Shown: positions 8,529 to 17,143 of the stretch, in pieces
How positions within the stretch are numbered: the stretch's first letter is position 1
How the letters are laid out: every line of letters begins with the position of its first letter
DNA from: Halomonas sp. DQ26W
GTDB lineage: Bacteria > Pseudomonadota > Gammaproteobacteria > Pseudomonadales > Halomonadaceae
Length of the DNA stretch: 64,000 bases
Direction of reading: 5' to 3'
Assembly: GCF_003339685.1 (NCBI RefSeq)
Contig: NZ_QPKI01000001.1
Coordinates: 135,496-199,495, forward strand
The notes under the pieces: model-generated
Told to the model about the DNA's origin: nothing
The model's database searches: none
Seen by the model: only the letters and a program-made list of their open reading frames with translations
Translations under genes and position numbers: made by a program

Positions 8529-9887
8529 CTACCAGAGACGCATCAGATCGAAATAGAGCGCCATCAACATCAGCGTGGCAATCAGTGCCAAACCAATACG
8601 CAGACCCATCGCCTGGGTCCGCTCGGAAACCGGCCGGCCGCGGGCCGCTTCCACGAAATAATAAAGCAGGTGGCCACCGTCGAGTACCGGAATGGGCAGC
8701 AAGTTCAGCACCGCCAGGCTGATCGACAGGTAGGCCAGGAAGCTGATAAAGCTCTCCAGACCGGTGCGTGCCGTATCACCAGCCACCTGGGCGATGGTAA
8801 TGGGTCCGGACAGGTTCGATGGCGAGATCAGCCCCACCAGCATCTTGCGGATAGCCCCCAGGGTCAAGAGCGTCATGTCACTGGTGCGTGTCACCGCCTG
8901 CCCCAGGGCCGCCACGGGACCATAGCGAATCTCGCGCCGATACTCTTCCGGCCACTCGACGCTTTCGACTCCGGCGCCAACGTAGCCGATGGAAACGCCG
9001 GTTTCCAGCTCTCTTTTGCCGGGCACCAACGTCAGGCTCAGCTGCTCGCCGTTGCGCGCCACTTCAAGGGCCAGGCTCTCGCCAGGGCTCGTGCGCACGA
9101 TATTGACGAAATCCATCCAGTCATCGATCGGCGTGCCGTTCACCGCGAGGACCTCATCGCCGGCCTCCAGCCCGGCCTGGGCGGCGGCCTCGCCGTCGAT
9201 GACCTGCCCAAGCCTGGCCGGGAAGGGCGGTTGCCAGGGAGTGATCCCCAGGGTGGCGAGCGGCTGGGGAGGGTCCTGGCGAACCAGGTAGCTCTCCACC
9301 GGCAGCCGATACGCGCGGGGCTCCTCGCTGGCATCGCCACGCGCCTGGAACGCCAGTTCGCCACTGGTACCGATGCGGGAAATCAGGCGGAGGTTTATGT
9401 CATCCCAGGAGCGTACCGCGTCGCCTTCAATCGAGACGATTTCCTGACCACTGCGCAGGCCGCTACGCTCGGCCGGTGAATCGATCGCCACATCGCCGAC
9501 CACGGGTGCAACGGTCGTGGTACCGGCGACGAAAAGAGCCCAGTAGGCAACGATGGCGAGCAAAAAATTGGCCAGCGGACCGGCCGCCACGATGGCGATG
9601 CGCTGCCACACCGACTTGCGATTGAAGGCCTGGTCGAGCTGATCGTCGGGCACCGGTGTCTCGCGCTCATCGAGCATCTTGACATAGCCGCCCAGCGGAA
9701 TGGCAGCGATGGCGAATTCAGTACCGTTGCGGTCGACACGGGACCAGATCGGCTTGCCAAAGCCCACCGAGAAGCGCAGCACCTTGACACCACAGCGTCG
9801 TGCCACCCAGTAATGCCCGTATTCGTGGAAGGTAATCAGCAGGCCCAGCACCACGATGACGGCCAGCACATTCTGGATCAGGCCCAA
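8529..9887 (-). CDS. rseP: Site-2 intramembrane metalloprotease RseP
   Basis: Cleaves the anti-sigma factor RseA within the membrane in the sigma-E envelope stress response, and clears signal-peptide remnants. The 452-aa protein has HEYGH at residues 21-25 in the first transmembrane helix (zinc ligands and catalytic Glu), two periplasmic PDZ domains (about residues 105-300), and the C-terminal LNLLPIPVLDGGHLLYYFVEA helix with the LDG motif. The start is TTG at 9887, supported by a strong AAGGAGG site 5 nt upstream. It lies between dxr and bamA, as in E. coli. Confidence 0.97.
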   Translation of the reverse strand: MGLIQNVLAVIVVLGLLITFHEYGHYWVARRCGVKVLRFSVGFGKPIWSRVDRNGTEFAIAAIPLGGYVKMLDERETPVPDDQLDQAFNRKSVWQRIAIVAAGPLANFLLAIVAYWALFVAGTTTVAPVVGDVAIDSPAERSGLRSGQEIVSIEGDAVRSWDDINLRLISRIGTSGELAFQARGDASEEPRAYRLPVESYLVRQDPPQPLATLGITPWQPPFPARLGQVIDGEAAAQAGLEAGDEVLAVNGTPIDDWMDFVNIVRTSPGESLALEVARNGEQLSLTLVPGKRELETGVSIGYVGAGVESVEWPEEYRREIRYGPVAALGQAVTRTSDMTLLTLGAIRKMLVGLISPSNLSGPITIAQVAGDTARTGLESFISFLAYLSISLAVLNLLPIPVLDGGHLLYYFVEAARGRPVSERTQAMGLRIGLALIATLMLMALYFDLMRLW

Positions 9888-9936
9888 GTCAGCCTCCTTC
9901 TAGGTAACAAGATGACGGATGCCAGCGACGGTACGC

Positions 9937-11145
9937 TCAACGACGCTTCAACCAGTCGTTGGCAGTGTGGCGAGCCCGCGCATTGGCCTCCAGGATGGTC
10001 TCGAGGTCGGTGGCCGGCTCCATGGGCAACGATTCAAGCGTCCTCTCCACCAGTTCGGCGATGCCGGTAAATCCCAGCCGACCGGCGAGAAACGCATCCA
10101 CCGCGATCTCGTTGGCCGCATTGAGCACTGCCGGCGCCGTTCCTCCGGCCACCATGGCCTCCCGGGCCAGGCGCAGGCAAGGAAAGGCCGCTTCGTCCGG
10201 TGCCTCGAAATCAAGCCGTGCGACCTGGAACAGGTCGAGGGCCTCGACCCCGGCATCGATTCGTTCCGGCCAGGCCAGGCCGTAGGCGATGGGGGTGCGC
10301 ATATCGGGGTTGCCCAGCTGCGCCAGCACCGACCCGTCGCTGTAGGCGGCCATGGAGTGAATCACGCTCTGGGGGTGCACCACCACCTGTACCTGCTCCG
10401 GTCGCGCATCGAACAGCCAACACGCCTCGATCAGCTCCAACCCCTTGTTCATCAGAGTGGCGCTGTCCACTGAAATCTTCCGCCCCATGGACCAGTTGGG
10501 GTGGGCACAGGCCTGCTCCGGCGTAACCGACGCCAGCGCCTTCGGCTTCCAACCCCGGAAGGGTCCGCCGGAGGCGGTCAGCAACAGTTGGGTGACGCCG
10601 TGTTGACCCAGGCCGCCGCGATGCTCCTGAGGTAGACACTGGTAGATGGCATTATGTTCGGAATCGATGGGCAGCAGCAGGGCACCATGCCGGGCCACCG
10701 CGTCCATGAACAGGGCGCCGGACATCACCAGCGCCTCCTTGTTGGCCAGCAATACCCGCTTGGCGGCACGCACCGCAGCCAAAGTCGGCAGTAGCCCGGC
10801 AGCACCGACGATGGCAGCCATCACCACGTCCACTTCATCCGCCTCGACCACCTCGACCAGCGCCTCGACGCCGCTGCGCACCTCCGTATCCAACCCGTCA
10901 TCGGCAAGCTCCCGGCGCAGCCAGGCGGCATCCTCGTCCCTGTCCAGCACCGCCACCCTTGGCCGGTGGCGCCGGCACTGGGCCAGCAGCGCCTCGCGGG
11001 AGCGATGGGCCGTGAGGGCGTGAATCCGATAACGCTCGGGATGACGTCCGACGACATCCAGCGTGCTGGTACCGATCGAGCCAGTCGCGCCGAGCACCGT
11101 GACAGTCAGCCGACGCCCTTGCTCCGCAATGACAGCAGCGCCCAC
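9937..11145 (-). CDS. dxr: 1-deoxy-D-xylulose 5-phosphate reductoisomerase
   Basis: Second step of the MEP isoprenoid pathway (DXP to MEP, using NADPH and a divalent metal). It shows the NADPH-binding [18 protein letters not shown] motif, the metal/substrate block [15 protein letters not shown], and the [10 protein letters not shown] segment. I choose the GTG at 11145, one nucleotide past the cdsA stop and preceded by GGAG, giving 402 aa. An ATG at 11175 inside cdsA is in frame but adds a non-conserved leader. Its product feeds undecaprenyl diphosphate synthesis by the neighbouring uppS. Confidence 0.95.
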   Translation of the reverse strand: MGAAVIAEQGRRLTVTVLGATGSIGTSTLDVVGRHPERYRIHALTAHRSREALLAQCRRHRPRVAVLDRDEDAAWLRRELADDGLDTEVRSGVEALVEVVEADEVDVVMAAIVGAAGLLPTLAAVRAAKRVLLANKEALVMSGALFMDAVARHGALLLPIDSEHNAIYQCLPQEHRGGLGQHGVTQLLLTASGGPFRGWKPKALASVTPEQACAHPNWSMGRKISVDSATLMNKGLELIEACWLFDARPEQVQVVVHPQSVIHSMAAYSDGSVLAQLGNPDMRTPIAYGLAWPERIDAGVEALDLFQVARLDFEAPDEAAFPCLRLAREAMVAGGTAPAVLNAANEIAVDAFLAGRLGFTGIAELVERTLESLPMEPATDLETILEANARARHTANDWLKRR

Positions 11146-11146
11146 C

Positions 11147-11968
11147 TTACAGGACTCCGAGGGAGAGCAGCGCAAACAGCGGCACGGCCGCCGTCAGGCT
11201 GTCGATACGGTCAAGGACACCGCCATGGCCGGGCAGGAGATTGCTGGAATCCTTGATGCCCCGATAGCGTTTGAGCATGCTCTCCACCAGATCACCGAGC
11301 ACCGACACCAGGGTCACCACGGCGGTGACCAGTACCAAGGCCGTACCGCCGGCCAAGCCCAGTCCCTGCCAAACAACGAAGACCAGCGCCAGCAGCAAGG
11401 TGACGGCTAGCCCACCGAACACCCCCTCCCATGACTTGCCGGGGCTGACTGCCGGCGCCAGCTTACGCCGCCCCCAGGCACGGCCTGAGAAGTAGGCGCC
11501 GATATCGGCACTCCAGACCAGCAGCAGGACGAAAAGCAGCCATACCGCGCCAGTGTCGCGCAAGATGTTGAAGCCGACCCAGGCCGGCAGCAGCACCCAC
11601 AACCCCATGGCCAGTCGCCGCAGCGTCGACTGCCACTGCTCTCCCTTGCCGGGGTAGTGAATCACCCAGTAGAGGTTGGCCAGCCACCCCACCAGCGCCA
11701 GCCATAGCGGCCAGACAGCCAGTATGGCGCCTGTTGCCCAGAGCAGAAGCATCAAGACGGCCAGGCCGGCCACCAGCGCCAGGCGTCGGTTCGGCTCCGT
11801 CACTCCGGCGAGGTTGCTCCACTCCCAAGCCGCCAGCAGCACGACAGCAGCCGTAAAGGCGGCGAAGGCGCCGCCCTGCAGGCCAAACAGGCCAGCCAGC
11901 ATCAGCGGCGCCAGCCAGGCCGCAGTGATGATTCGCTGTCTAAGCACCTTGGGCCTCGATTTGTTCAT
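11147..11968 (-). CDS. cdsA: Phosphatidate cytidylyltransferase
   Basis: Makes CDP-diacylglycerol, the branch-point precursor of membrane phospholipids. It is a 273-aa polytopic membrane protein (about 7-8 hydrophobic segments). The CTP transferase signature near the C-terminus reads [21 protein letters not shown] followed by VLDRIDS. The ATG at 11968 overlaps the end of uppS by 29 nt. A GTG at 11947 is a possible alternative start. Confidence 0.96.
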   Translation of the reverse strand: MNKSRPKVLRQRIITAAWLAPLMLAGLFGLQGGAFAAFTAAVVLLAAWEWSNLAGVTEPNRRLALVAGLAVLMLLLWATGAILAVWPLWLALVGWLANLYWVIHYPGKGEQWQSTLRRLAMGLWVLLPAWVGFNILRDTGAVWLLFVLLLVWSADIGAYFSGRAWGRRKLAPAVSPGKSWEGVFGGLAVTLLLALVFVVWQGLGLAGGTALVLVTAVVTLVSVLGDLVESMLKRYRGIKDSSNLLPGHGGVLDRIDSLTAAVPLFALLSLGVL

Positions 11969-12716
11969 CGGTCATGCCGAAGCGGCGCTGCCGTCGGCGA
12001 AAGTCGTCGATAGCCAGATCGAGAGCCTCGCCATCGAAATCGGGCCACAGCAGTGGCGTGAAGTAGAGCTCTGCATAGGCCATCTGCCACAGCAGGAAAT
12101 TGGAGATACGCTGTTCGCCACTGGTGCGAATGCAGAGGTCCACCGGCGCCTCATGGGCTAGGCAGAGTTCGGCCTCTACGCTCTTTTCGGTGATGTCGGC
12201 GGGATCGAGCTCCCCCGTGGCGACTCGCTCGGCAAGGCGACGGGCAGCCCCGGCGATATCCCAGTGGCCGCCATAATTGGCCGCCACCACCAGATGCATG
12301 CGGGTGTTCTCACGGGTCATCGACTCGGCCCGGACGATGTACTTCTGAATCGATGAGGAGAAGGCGGAGCGGTCACCGATCACCGAAAGCCGGATACCGT
12401 TGGTGTGGAGCTTTTTCACTTCCCGCTTCAATGCGATCAAAAACAGCTCCATCAAGGCTCGTACTTCGGCTTCGGGGCGTCGCCAGTTTTCACTGGAGAA
12501 GGCGAACAGGGTAAGCGTTTCCACACCCCGCTCTGCGGCGCGCCGAATCACGGCGCGCACGGCCTCGACGCCGGCACGATGGCCACGTGCACCGGAGAGC
12601 CCACGCGCTCGTGCCCAGCGATTGTTACCATCCATGATAATCGCCACATGTCGCGGCACGTCTCCACCGGATGCGTTCTGCGGCACCTGGGAGCCTGGGG
12701 TCTGCGCTGACGTCAT
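11940..12716 (-). CDS. uppS: Undecaprenyl diphosphate synthase
   Basis: Cis-prenyltransferase building the C55 lipid carrier for peptidoglycan and O-antigen. It shows the catalytic HVAIIMDGNNRWARARG motif (Asp near residue 29), then FAFSSENWRRP and the C-terminal DLCIRTSGEQRISNFLLWQ and DFRRRQRRFG blocks. The ATG at 12716 gives 258 aa. A TTG four codons upstream is possible but has no better ribosome site. The ends overlap with cdsA, suggesting coupled translation. Confidence 0.97.
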   Translation of the reverse strand: MTSAQTPGSQVPQNASGGDVPRHVAIIMDGNNRWARARGLSGARGHRAGVEAVRAVIRRAAERGVETLTLFAFSSENWRRPEAEVRALMELFLIALKREVKKLHTNGIRLSVIGDRSAFSSSIQKYIVRAESMTRENTRMHLVVAANYGGHWDIAGAARRLAERVATGELDPADITEKSVEAELCLAHEAPVDLCIRTSGEQRISNFLLWQMAYAELYFTPLLWPDFDGEALDLAIDDFRRRQRRFGMTDEQIEAQGA

Positions 12717-12785
12717 GATGTCTCGCAATGGAATGGGCGGGGCCTGGCGGAAGCCCCCGTAACGGAGTCGTCCGCCCGGCGCTCC

Positions 12786-13343
12786 TCAGACCTGCATCAG
12801 GTCATGTTCTTTCGTTTCCAGAAGCTTGTCGATCTCGGCAATGTACTTGTCGGTCAACTTCTGGATGGCCTCTTCACCCCGGTGCTGCTCATCCTCGGAG
12901 ATCTCCTTCTCCTTGAGCAGGGACTTGAAGTCGCCATTGGCGTCGCGACGCACATTGCGAATCGCCACGCGGGCATGCTCGGCCTCGGCACGCGCCTGCT
13001 TGATGTAGCCCTTGCGGGTCTCCTCGGTAAGCATCGGCATGGGCACCCGAATCACGGTGCCGGCACTCGCCGGGTTCAAGCCCAGGTCGGAGGTCATGAT
13101 CGCCTTCTCGATCTTGGCCACCATTCCCTGCTCCCACGGCACGATACTCAGCGTACGGGCGTCTTCCACGTTTACCGAGGCCACCTGGCTCAGCGGCACC
13201 TGGCTACCGTAATAATCCACCGTCACCGAGTCGAGGATGCTGGAGTGAGCACGCCCGGTACGGATCTTGTTGAAGTTGCCATGAAGGGCCTCGAGGCTCT
13301 TCTTCATTCGGCTTTCAGCATCTTTCTTGATGTCATCGATCAC
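12786..13343 (-). CDS. frr: Ribosome recycling factor
   Basis: Splits post-termination ribosomes together with EF-G. The protein is 185 aa, the usual RRF length, with [13 protein letters not shown] and the C-terminal [20 protein letters not shown] helix. The start is GTG at 13343, with AGAGGT about 8 nt upstream and only 4 bp after the pyrH stop. Confidence 0.98.
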   Translation of the reverse strand: MIDDIKKDAESRMKKSLEALHGNFNKIRTGRAHSSILDSVTVDYYGSQVPLSQVASVNVEDARTLSIVPWEQGMVAKIEKAIMTSDLGLNPASAGTVIRVPMPMLTEETRKGYIKQARAEAEHARVAIRNVRRDANGDFKSLLKEKEISEDEQHRGEEAIQKLTDKYIAEIDKLLETKEHDLMQV

Positions 13344-13347
13344 AGTG

Positions 13348-14124
13348 TCAACCTCTGTCTATCAGCGTGCCTTCCTTGCCGCCCATCACCAGGTTCAGCA
13401 GGGCGCCCGGCTTGTTCATGTTGAATACGCGAACCGGCATGTCATGGTCCCGCACCAGGCAGATGGCGGTCAAATCCATGATGCCGAGCTTCTTGTCGAG
13501 TGCATCGTCATAGCTCAGCATGTCGTACTTGATCGCATCGGCGTGCTTTACCGGGTCCTTGTCGTATACCCCGTCCACCTTGGTGGCCTTGACCACCACG
13601 TCGGCGTCGATCTCAATGCCGCGCAGACAGGCCGCCGAATCGGTGGTAAAGAACGGGTTGCCAGTTCCGGCGGAAAACAATACCACGTCTCCGGACGTCA
13701 GGTAGCGAATGGCGGTACGCCGGTCGTAGTGTTCCACCACCCCACTCATGGGAATAGCCGACATGACCCGTGAGCGGATATTGGAACGCTCCAGCGCATC
13801 GCGCATGGCCAGTGCGTTCATCACCGTGGCCAGCATGCCCATGTGGTCACCGGTGACGCGATCCATGCCCGCCGCATTGAGTGCAGCGCCACGGAACAGG
13901 TTTCCCCCACCAACCACGATACCCACCTGCACGCCGATACCGACCAGCTGACCGATCTCCAGCGCCATGCGGTCAAGTACCTTGGGATCGATCCCGAAGT
14001 CGTGTTCGCCTATCAGGGCCTCACCGGAGAGCTTGAGCAAGATGCGCTTGTACTTGGATTTTTCACTGCGGGACTTGTCAGGGCGGGGCTGGGCGGCACT
14101 ATCGACCGGTTCAGTTGTGGGCAT
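13348..14124 (-). CDS. pyrH: UMP kinase
   Basis: Phosphorylates UMP to UDP; a hexameric enzyme regulated by GTP and UTP. The 258-aa protein carries [16 protein letters not shown] (nucleotide binding), [10 protein letters not shown] and [13 protein letters not shown], hallmarks of bacterial PyrH (amino-acid kinase fold). The N-terminus has about 24 extra polar residues before KYKRILLK compared with E. coli. It lies between tsf and frr, the standard order. Confidence 0.97.
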   Translation of the reverse strand: MPTTEPVDSAAQPRPDKSRSEKSKYKRILLKLSGEALIGEHDFGIDPKVLDRMALEIGQLVGIGVQVGIVVGGGNLFRGAALNAAGMDRVTGDHMGMLATVMNALAMRDALERSNIRSRVMSAIPMSGVVEHYDRRTAIRYLTSGDVVLFSAGTGNPFFTTDSAACLRGIEIDADVVVKATKVDGVYDKDPVKHADAIKYDMLSYDDALDKKLGIMDLTAICLVRDHDMPVRVFNMNKPGALLNLVMGGKEGTLIDRG

Positions 14125-14193
14125 GGCAACTCTCCTGGGCGCAAGGGGATGAAGCTATTCTACGACGGCCGACGCGGCAGCCGGATACGAGAA

Positions 14194-14215
14194 GGCGTGC
14201 GCTCGCGCGCACGCC
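14194..14215 (-). terminator. GC-rich hairpin between tsf and pyrH
   Basis: Perfect 9-bp stem GGCGTGCGC (14194-14202) / GCGCACGCC (14207-14215) with a 4-nt loop. There is no clear T-run, so it may act as a partial terminator or mRNA-end stabiliser separating ribosomal/EF-Ts expression from pyrH (inference). Confidence 0.45.
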
Positions 14216-14240
14216 GACCTTCGAACTGAAACCTCTGACC

Positions 14241-15110
14241 TTAGCTGCGGCCAGCCTGTTCCATGACTTCCTTGGCAAAATCGACCTCTTCCTTCTCGAT
14301 GCCTTCGCCCACCTCGAAGCGGATGAAACCGAGAACCTCACCACCCGCGGCCTTGACGAACTCGGCCACGCTCTGGTTGGGATCCTTGACGAAGGGCTGC
14401 TCGGTCAGGCTGTTTTCGGCCAGATACTTCTTCAGGCGGCCTTCGACCATCTTCTCGGCAATCTGCTCTGGCTTGCCGGCCATGTCGGGCTGGGCCAGGA
14501 TAATCGCCTTTTCCTTGTCGAGCTCTTCTTGAGGCATGTCCTCGGGACGCGCGACGGACGGATTGATTGCCGCCACGTGCATGGCGACATCCTTGGCCAC
14601 CTCACTGTTGCCACCCTTGAGCTCGGTCAGCACACCGATACGGCCGCCGTGGACGTATTCGCCCACCAGCCCGCCTTCTGCTGCGGCGACGACGGCACAG
14701 CGACGCACGCTAATGTTCTCACCGATCTTCTGCACCAGTTGCTCGCGAACGGTCTCGAGTTCGCCACTCATCACCGCTGCCACGTCTTCACTCTTGGCGG
14801 CGAAAAAGGCGCCGGCGATCTTGTCGGCGAAGGCCTTGAAGTTGTCGTCGCGGGCAACGAAATCGGTTTCTGAATTGATCTCCACCACCACGCCGTAGCT
14901 GCCGTCTTCGGCGACGCGAGTCACCACGGCGCCTTCGGCGGCGGTACGGCCGGCCTTTTTGGCAGCCTTGAGACCGGAGCTCTTGCGCAGATTCTCGATG
15001 GCGACTTCGATGTCACCATCGGCCTCGGTAAGAGCCTTCTTGCACTCCATCATGCCGAGCCCGGTACGCTCGCGCAGTTCCTTGACCTGGGAGGCGCTGA
15101 TCGCTGCCAT
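14241..15110 (-). CDS. tsf: Elongation factor Ts
   Basis: Nucleotide exchange factor for EF-Tu. Begins [19 protein letters not shown], with the N-terminal UBA-like domain and the signature [14 protein letters not shown]. It also has the core motif [13 protein letters not shown], which contacts EF-Tu. It is 289 aa from the ATG at 15110, the normal family length; in-frame codons further upstream lie in non-conserved sequence. It is co-transcribed with rpsB, from which it is separated by strong hairpins. Confidence 0.98.
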   Translation of the reverse strand: MAAISASQVKELRERTGLGMMECKKALTEADGDIEVAIENLRKSSGLKAAKKAGRTAAEGAVVTRVAEDGSYGVVVEINSETDFVARDDNFKAFADKIAGAFFAAKSEDVAAVMSGELETVREQLVQKIGENISVRRCAVVAAAEGGLVGEYVHGGRIGVLTELKGGNSEVAKDVAMHVAAINPSVARPEDMPQEELDKEKAIILAQPDMAGKPEQIAEKMVEGRLKKYLAENSLTEQPFVKDPNQSVAEFVKAAGGEVLGFIRFEVGEGIEKEEVDFAKEVMEQAGRS

Positions 15111-15165
15111 GGTATTCACCTCTTGATAGTTGAACCTGGATCGGTTCGACCTGGGAATAAGTGCG

Positions 15166-15249
15166 CCGGACCTTGGGGGTCCGGTGGAATCCCGCCCCGC
15201 ATACAGGGTTGGGAGGGCTGGCTGGGGCTGTAACGGGCCCAGCCAGCCC
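15166..15249 (-). terminator. Hairpins in the rpsB-tsf gap, likely attenuator
   Basis: Two stems in the 170-bp rpsB-tsf intergenic region. One is CCGGACC/GGTCCGG at 15166-15184. The other is a perfect 12-bp stem, GGGCTGGCTGGG (15215-15226) / CCCAGCCAGCCC (15238-15249). A partial terminator between these two genes is known in E. coli, and a similar role is inferred here. Confidence 0.5.
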
Positions 15250-15280
15250 GGACAGGAACGCCTGCCCGGATGGCTTGGCG

Positions 15281-16027
15281 TTACTCGGCAGCGGCAGTCG
15301 CGTCGCCGCCTTCGCCTTCGGTGACCTCGACGAACTCGTCCGGCCGACCTTCCTTCGCACGACCACAAGCGTCGGCAATCGCCTTCACGTAGATCTGGAT
15401 GGCGCGGATGGAGTCATCATTGCCCGGGATCACGTAGTCGACGCCATCCGGGTCGGAGTTGGTATCCACTACACCAATGACCGGGATGCCCAGCTTGTTC
15501 GCTTCGTTGATCGCGATGCGCTCGTGATCGACATCGATGACGAACAGAGCATCGGGAAGGCCGCCCATCTCCTTGATACCGCCGATGGAACGCTCGAGCT
15601 TGTCCTGCTCGCGGGTCGCCATCAGGACCTCTTTCTTGGTCAACTTCTCGAAGGTGCCGTCCTCGCGCATGGTCTCGAGGTCGCGCAGGCGCTTGATCGA
15701 CTGACGAATGGTCTTGTAGTTCGTCAGCATGCCGCCGAGCCAGCGGTGATTGACGAACGGATGGCCGACACGATTGGCCTCTTCCTTGATGATCTTGCTG
15801 GCGCTGCGCTTGGTTCCAACGAACAGGATCTTGTTGTTGGACGCGGCCATCTTCTCGACCACGTCGATCACCTCATTGAGGGCCGGCAGGGTGTGCTCGA
15901 GGTTGATGATGTGGATCTTGTTACGGGCGCCGAAGATGAACTTGCTCATCTTCGGATTCCAGTAACGGGTCTGGTGACCGAAGTGAGCGCCTGCCTTCAG
16001 CAGATCGCGCATATTGACGTGTGCCAT
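15281..16027 (-). CDS. rpsB: 30S ribosomal protein S2
   Basis: Small-subunit protein binding near the neck of the 30S, needed to recruit S1. It is 248 aa from the ATG at 16027 ([19 protein letters not shown]), with conserved [17 protein letters not shown] and [16 protein letters not shown]. The C-terminus has a short acidic/Gly-rich tail. It is the first gene of the large minus-strand cluster and is divergent from map. Confidence 0.98.
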   Translation of the reverse strand: MAHVNMRDLLKAGAHFGHQTRYWNPKMSKFIFGARNKIHIINLEHTLPALNEVIDVVEKMAASNNKILFVGTKRSASKIIKEEANRVGHPFVNHRWLGGMLTNYKTIRQSIKRLRDLETMREDGTFEKLTKKEVLMATREQDKLERSIGGIKEMGGLPDALFVIDVDHERIAINEANKLGIPVIGVVDTNSDPDGVDYVIPGNDDSIRAIQIYVKAIADACGRAKEGRPDEFVEVTEGEGGDATAAAE

Positions 16028-16231
16028 GATGACTCCTGAAAATCGGGTTAGGCCTCCACGCACCCCATGGATCCGACTACCGAGGCGGAGCCGCGGCAGC
16101 ACCCGGGACCATGTGCCGGTGCGTGTGTGTTTTTCAAGGCTATGTTATCGAAACGCGGTATGCGCCTCGTTATTGCGCCGTCACTGCTGTCGGCTCCTGG
16201 CCGAGCCACGGCCTTGAGGGAGGTTCGACGA

Positions 16232-16260
16232 TTGCAGGAAAGCGCGCGGCTTTATACCAT
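16232..16260 (+). promoter_or_regulatory. Candidate promoter for map
   Basis: TTGCAG (16232-16237), a 17-nt spacer and TACCAT (16255-16260), about 80 nt before the map ATG. Matches to consensus are moderate. The rest of the 313-bp divergent rpsB-map gap (16028-16340) holds no gene that I can see, and I could not place the rpsB promoter with confidence. Confidence 0.3.
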
Positions 16261-16340
16261 AGTTCGCCGACGAGATGAAGTCACCCGCCGCGCATACCCG
16301 CCATTTGCCGGGCGCGAGAACCCCTCAGAACCGAGACCCC

Positions 16341-17132
16341 ATGAACATTCCCATCAAGACGCCCGACGAGATCGAGATGATGCGCGAAGCCGGCCGTCAG
16401 GCTGCCAGCGTGCTGGAGATGATCGCGCCGCATGTGAAAGCCGGTGTAACCACCGGCGAGCTGGACCGCCTCTGCCATGACTACATTGTTGATGAATTGG
16501 GTTCCACGCCGGCCCCCCTCAACTACCACGGCTTCCCCAAATCGATCTGCACCTCGATCAATCATGTGGTCTGCCATGGCATCCCGGACAGCGACAAGAA
16601 GCTGAAGAAGGGTGACATCATGAACATCGATATCACCGTCAAGACGGCCGACGGCTATCACGGCGACTCCAGCGTCATGTTTATCGTCGGCGAGAGCATC
16701 CAGGGCGAACGTCTGTGCCGCGTGACCCAGGAGTGCCTCTACCACAGCATCGCTCTGGTGCGTCCCGGCGCGCGCCTCTCTGAGCTTGCACGAGCCATTC
16801 AGCAGCATGCCGAGGACAACGGCTACTCGGTAGTGCGCGATTTCTGCGGCCACGGTATCGGCGCCACCTTTCATGAAGACCCTCAAGTGCTGCATTATGA
16901 CGGCTACGCCCCCGAGGCAGACGCTGTGCTGGAAGCCGGCATGTGCTTCACCATCGAGCCGATGATCAACGTTGGCGGGCACCAGACCAAGGTGCTGCGC
17001 GATGGCTGGACGGCTGTGACCCGGGACAAGAGCCTGTCCGCCCAGTGGGAACACACCTTGCTGGTCACTGAAACCGGCGTCGAGGTACTGACTGCCCGCG
17101 GCGAAGAAGATCTCGCCTTCCTCGACCACTGA
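16341..17132 (+). CDS. map: Methionine aminopeptidase, type I
   Basis: Removes the initiator Met from nascent proteins. The 263-aa protein begins MNIPIKTPDEIEMMREAGR and has the pita-bread fold metal ligands in KGDIMNIDITV (Asp), GYHGDSSVMF (Asp), CGHGIGATFHEDP (His) and FTIEPM (Glu), with a final Glu in QWEHTLLVTE. Start at ATG 16341; upstream codons are not conserved. It is divergent from rpsB, as in E. coli, and is followed after 11 bp by glnD. Confidence 0.97.
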   Translation: MNIPIKTPDEIEMMREAGRQAASVLEMIAPHVKAGVTTGELDRLCHDYIVDELGSTPAPLNYHGFPKSICTSINHVVCHGIPDSDKKLKKGDIMNIDITVKTADGYHGDSSVMFIVGESIQGERLCRVTQECLYHSIALVRPGARLSELARAIQQHAEDNGYSVVRDFCGHGIGATFHEDPQVLHYDGYAPEADAVLEAGMCFTIEPMINVGGHQTKVLRDGWTAVTRDKSLSAQWEHTLLVTETGVEVLTARGEEDLAFLDH

Positions 17133-17143
17133 GTCGATCGCTC

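Noticed and set aside
16275..16340. N-terminal extension of map
   Set aside because: The in-frame upstream codons do not fit the family N-terminus; the ATG at 16341 gives the normal start MNIPIKTPDEIE.
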